The notes under the pieces: model-generated
What the model was told of the DNA's origin: nothing
Database searches by the model: none
Seen by the model: the letters and a program-made list of their open reading frames with translations, nothing else
Translations under genes and position numbers: made by a program
Source of the DNA: an uncultured Sutterella sp.
GTDB lineage: Bacteria > Pseudomonadota > Gammaproteobacteria > Burkholderiales > Burkholderiaceae_F
DNA: 5,551 nt
Assembly (NCBI GenBank): GCA_900764215.1
Contig: CAAFNI010000498.1
Location: 1 to 5,551, forward strand
Direction: 5' to 3'
Part shown: positions 5,532 to 5,551 of the stretch, one piece after another
Position numbering within the stretch: the stretch's first letter is position 1
How the letters are laid out: each line of letters starts with the position of its first letter

Positions 5532-5551
5532 GGAGGAGCCGCGGCGCATGC
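5532..5551 (+). CDS. Start of a divergent gene running off the window (RBS plus ATG)
   Basis: A strong Shine-Dalgarno GGAGGAG (5532-5538) is followed nine bases later by an ATG at 5548-5550, two bases from the window edge. Only the initiator codon is visible (coding begins at 5548; this entry includes the RBS), so nothing can be said of the product. Its position, divergent from the GntR gene across a palindromic operator, is the usual place for a target of a HutC-type regulator. The 117 bases between the palindrome and this RBS hold no promoter I can support. Confidence 0.5.

Noticed and set aside
1..5551. tRNA, rRNA, CRISPR array or insertion sequence
   Set aside because: No cloverleaf, repeat-spacer pattern, transposase or terminal inverted repeat with target duplication was seen.

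Overview
The window looks like a GC-rich betaproteobacterial chromosome segment. A Tat-exported fumarate-reductase-like flavoprotein with no heme of its own, next to a DMT-family permease and a GntR regulator, is a combination common in gut Sutterellaceae (Sutterella/Parasutterella-type Burkholderiales). That placement is inferred from gene style, not from a marker gene.

Layout, left to right. (1) A minus-strand gene of about 300 codons (4-906) encodes an alpha-helical, probably cytoplasmic protein that I do not recognise. It has an AT-richer promoter region with a 9-bp inverted repeat upstream. (2) A cluster of hairpins (1124-1225) terminates minus-strand transcription arriving from the right. 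(3) A minus-strand flavocytochrome-c/fumarate-reductase-type flavoprotein (1243-2754) is intact over 503 codons except for a single in-frame TAG at codon 97. It is therefore called a pseudogene, with recent nonsense mutation, sequence error or suppression as the alternatives. (4) A long non-coding divergent intergenic region (2755-3483) holds a duplicated Shine-Dalgarno block, an AT-rich core with two adjacent operator-like palindromes, and a GC-rich, hairpin-dense leader. (5) A plus-strand 10-TM EamA/DMT transporter (3484-4512) follows. (6) It shares a terminator hairpin with a convergent minus-strand GntR/HutC-type regulator (4588-5352). (7) The regulator is preceded by a perfect 24-bp palindrome and a shared divergent promoter region. 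At the extreme right edge are a strong RBS and the ATG of a gene that continues outside the window.

How the parts fit. The flavoprotein, when intact, would be a periplasmic terminal reductase for an organic acceptor, fed by a cytochrome encoded elsewhere. The divergent permease may move a related metabolite, but this is only an inference from adjacency. The GntR protein probably controls itself and the gene beginning at 5548 through the palindrome.

The most unusual signal is inside the end of the transporter gene. An AGGAGG sequence, an in-frame A AAA AAA heptamer and, five bases later, a GC-rich stem-loop follow one another, as in the dnaX programmed -1 frameshift cassette. A -1 shift there would replace the last 20 residues with an 11-residue tail.
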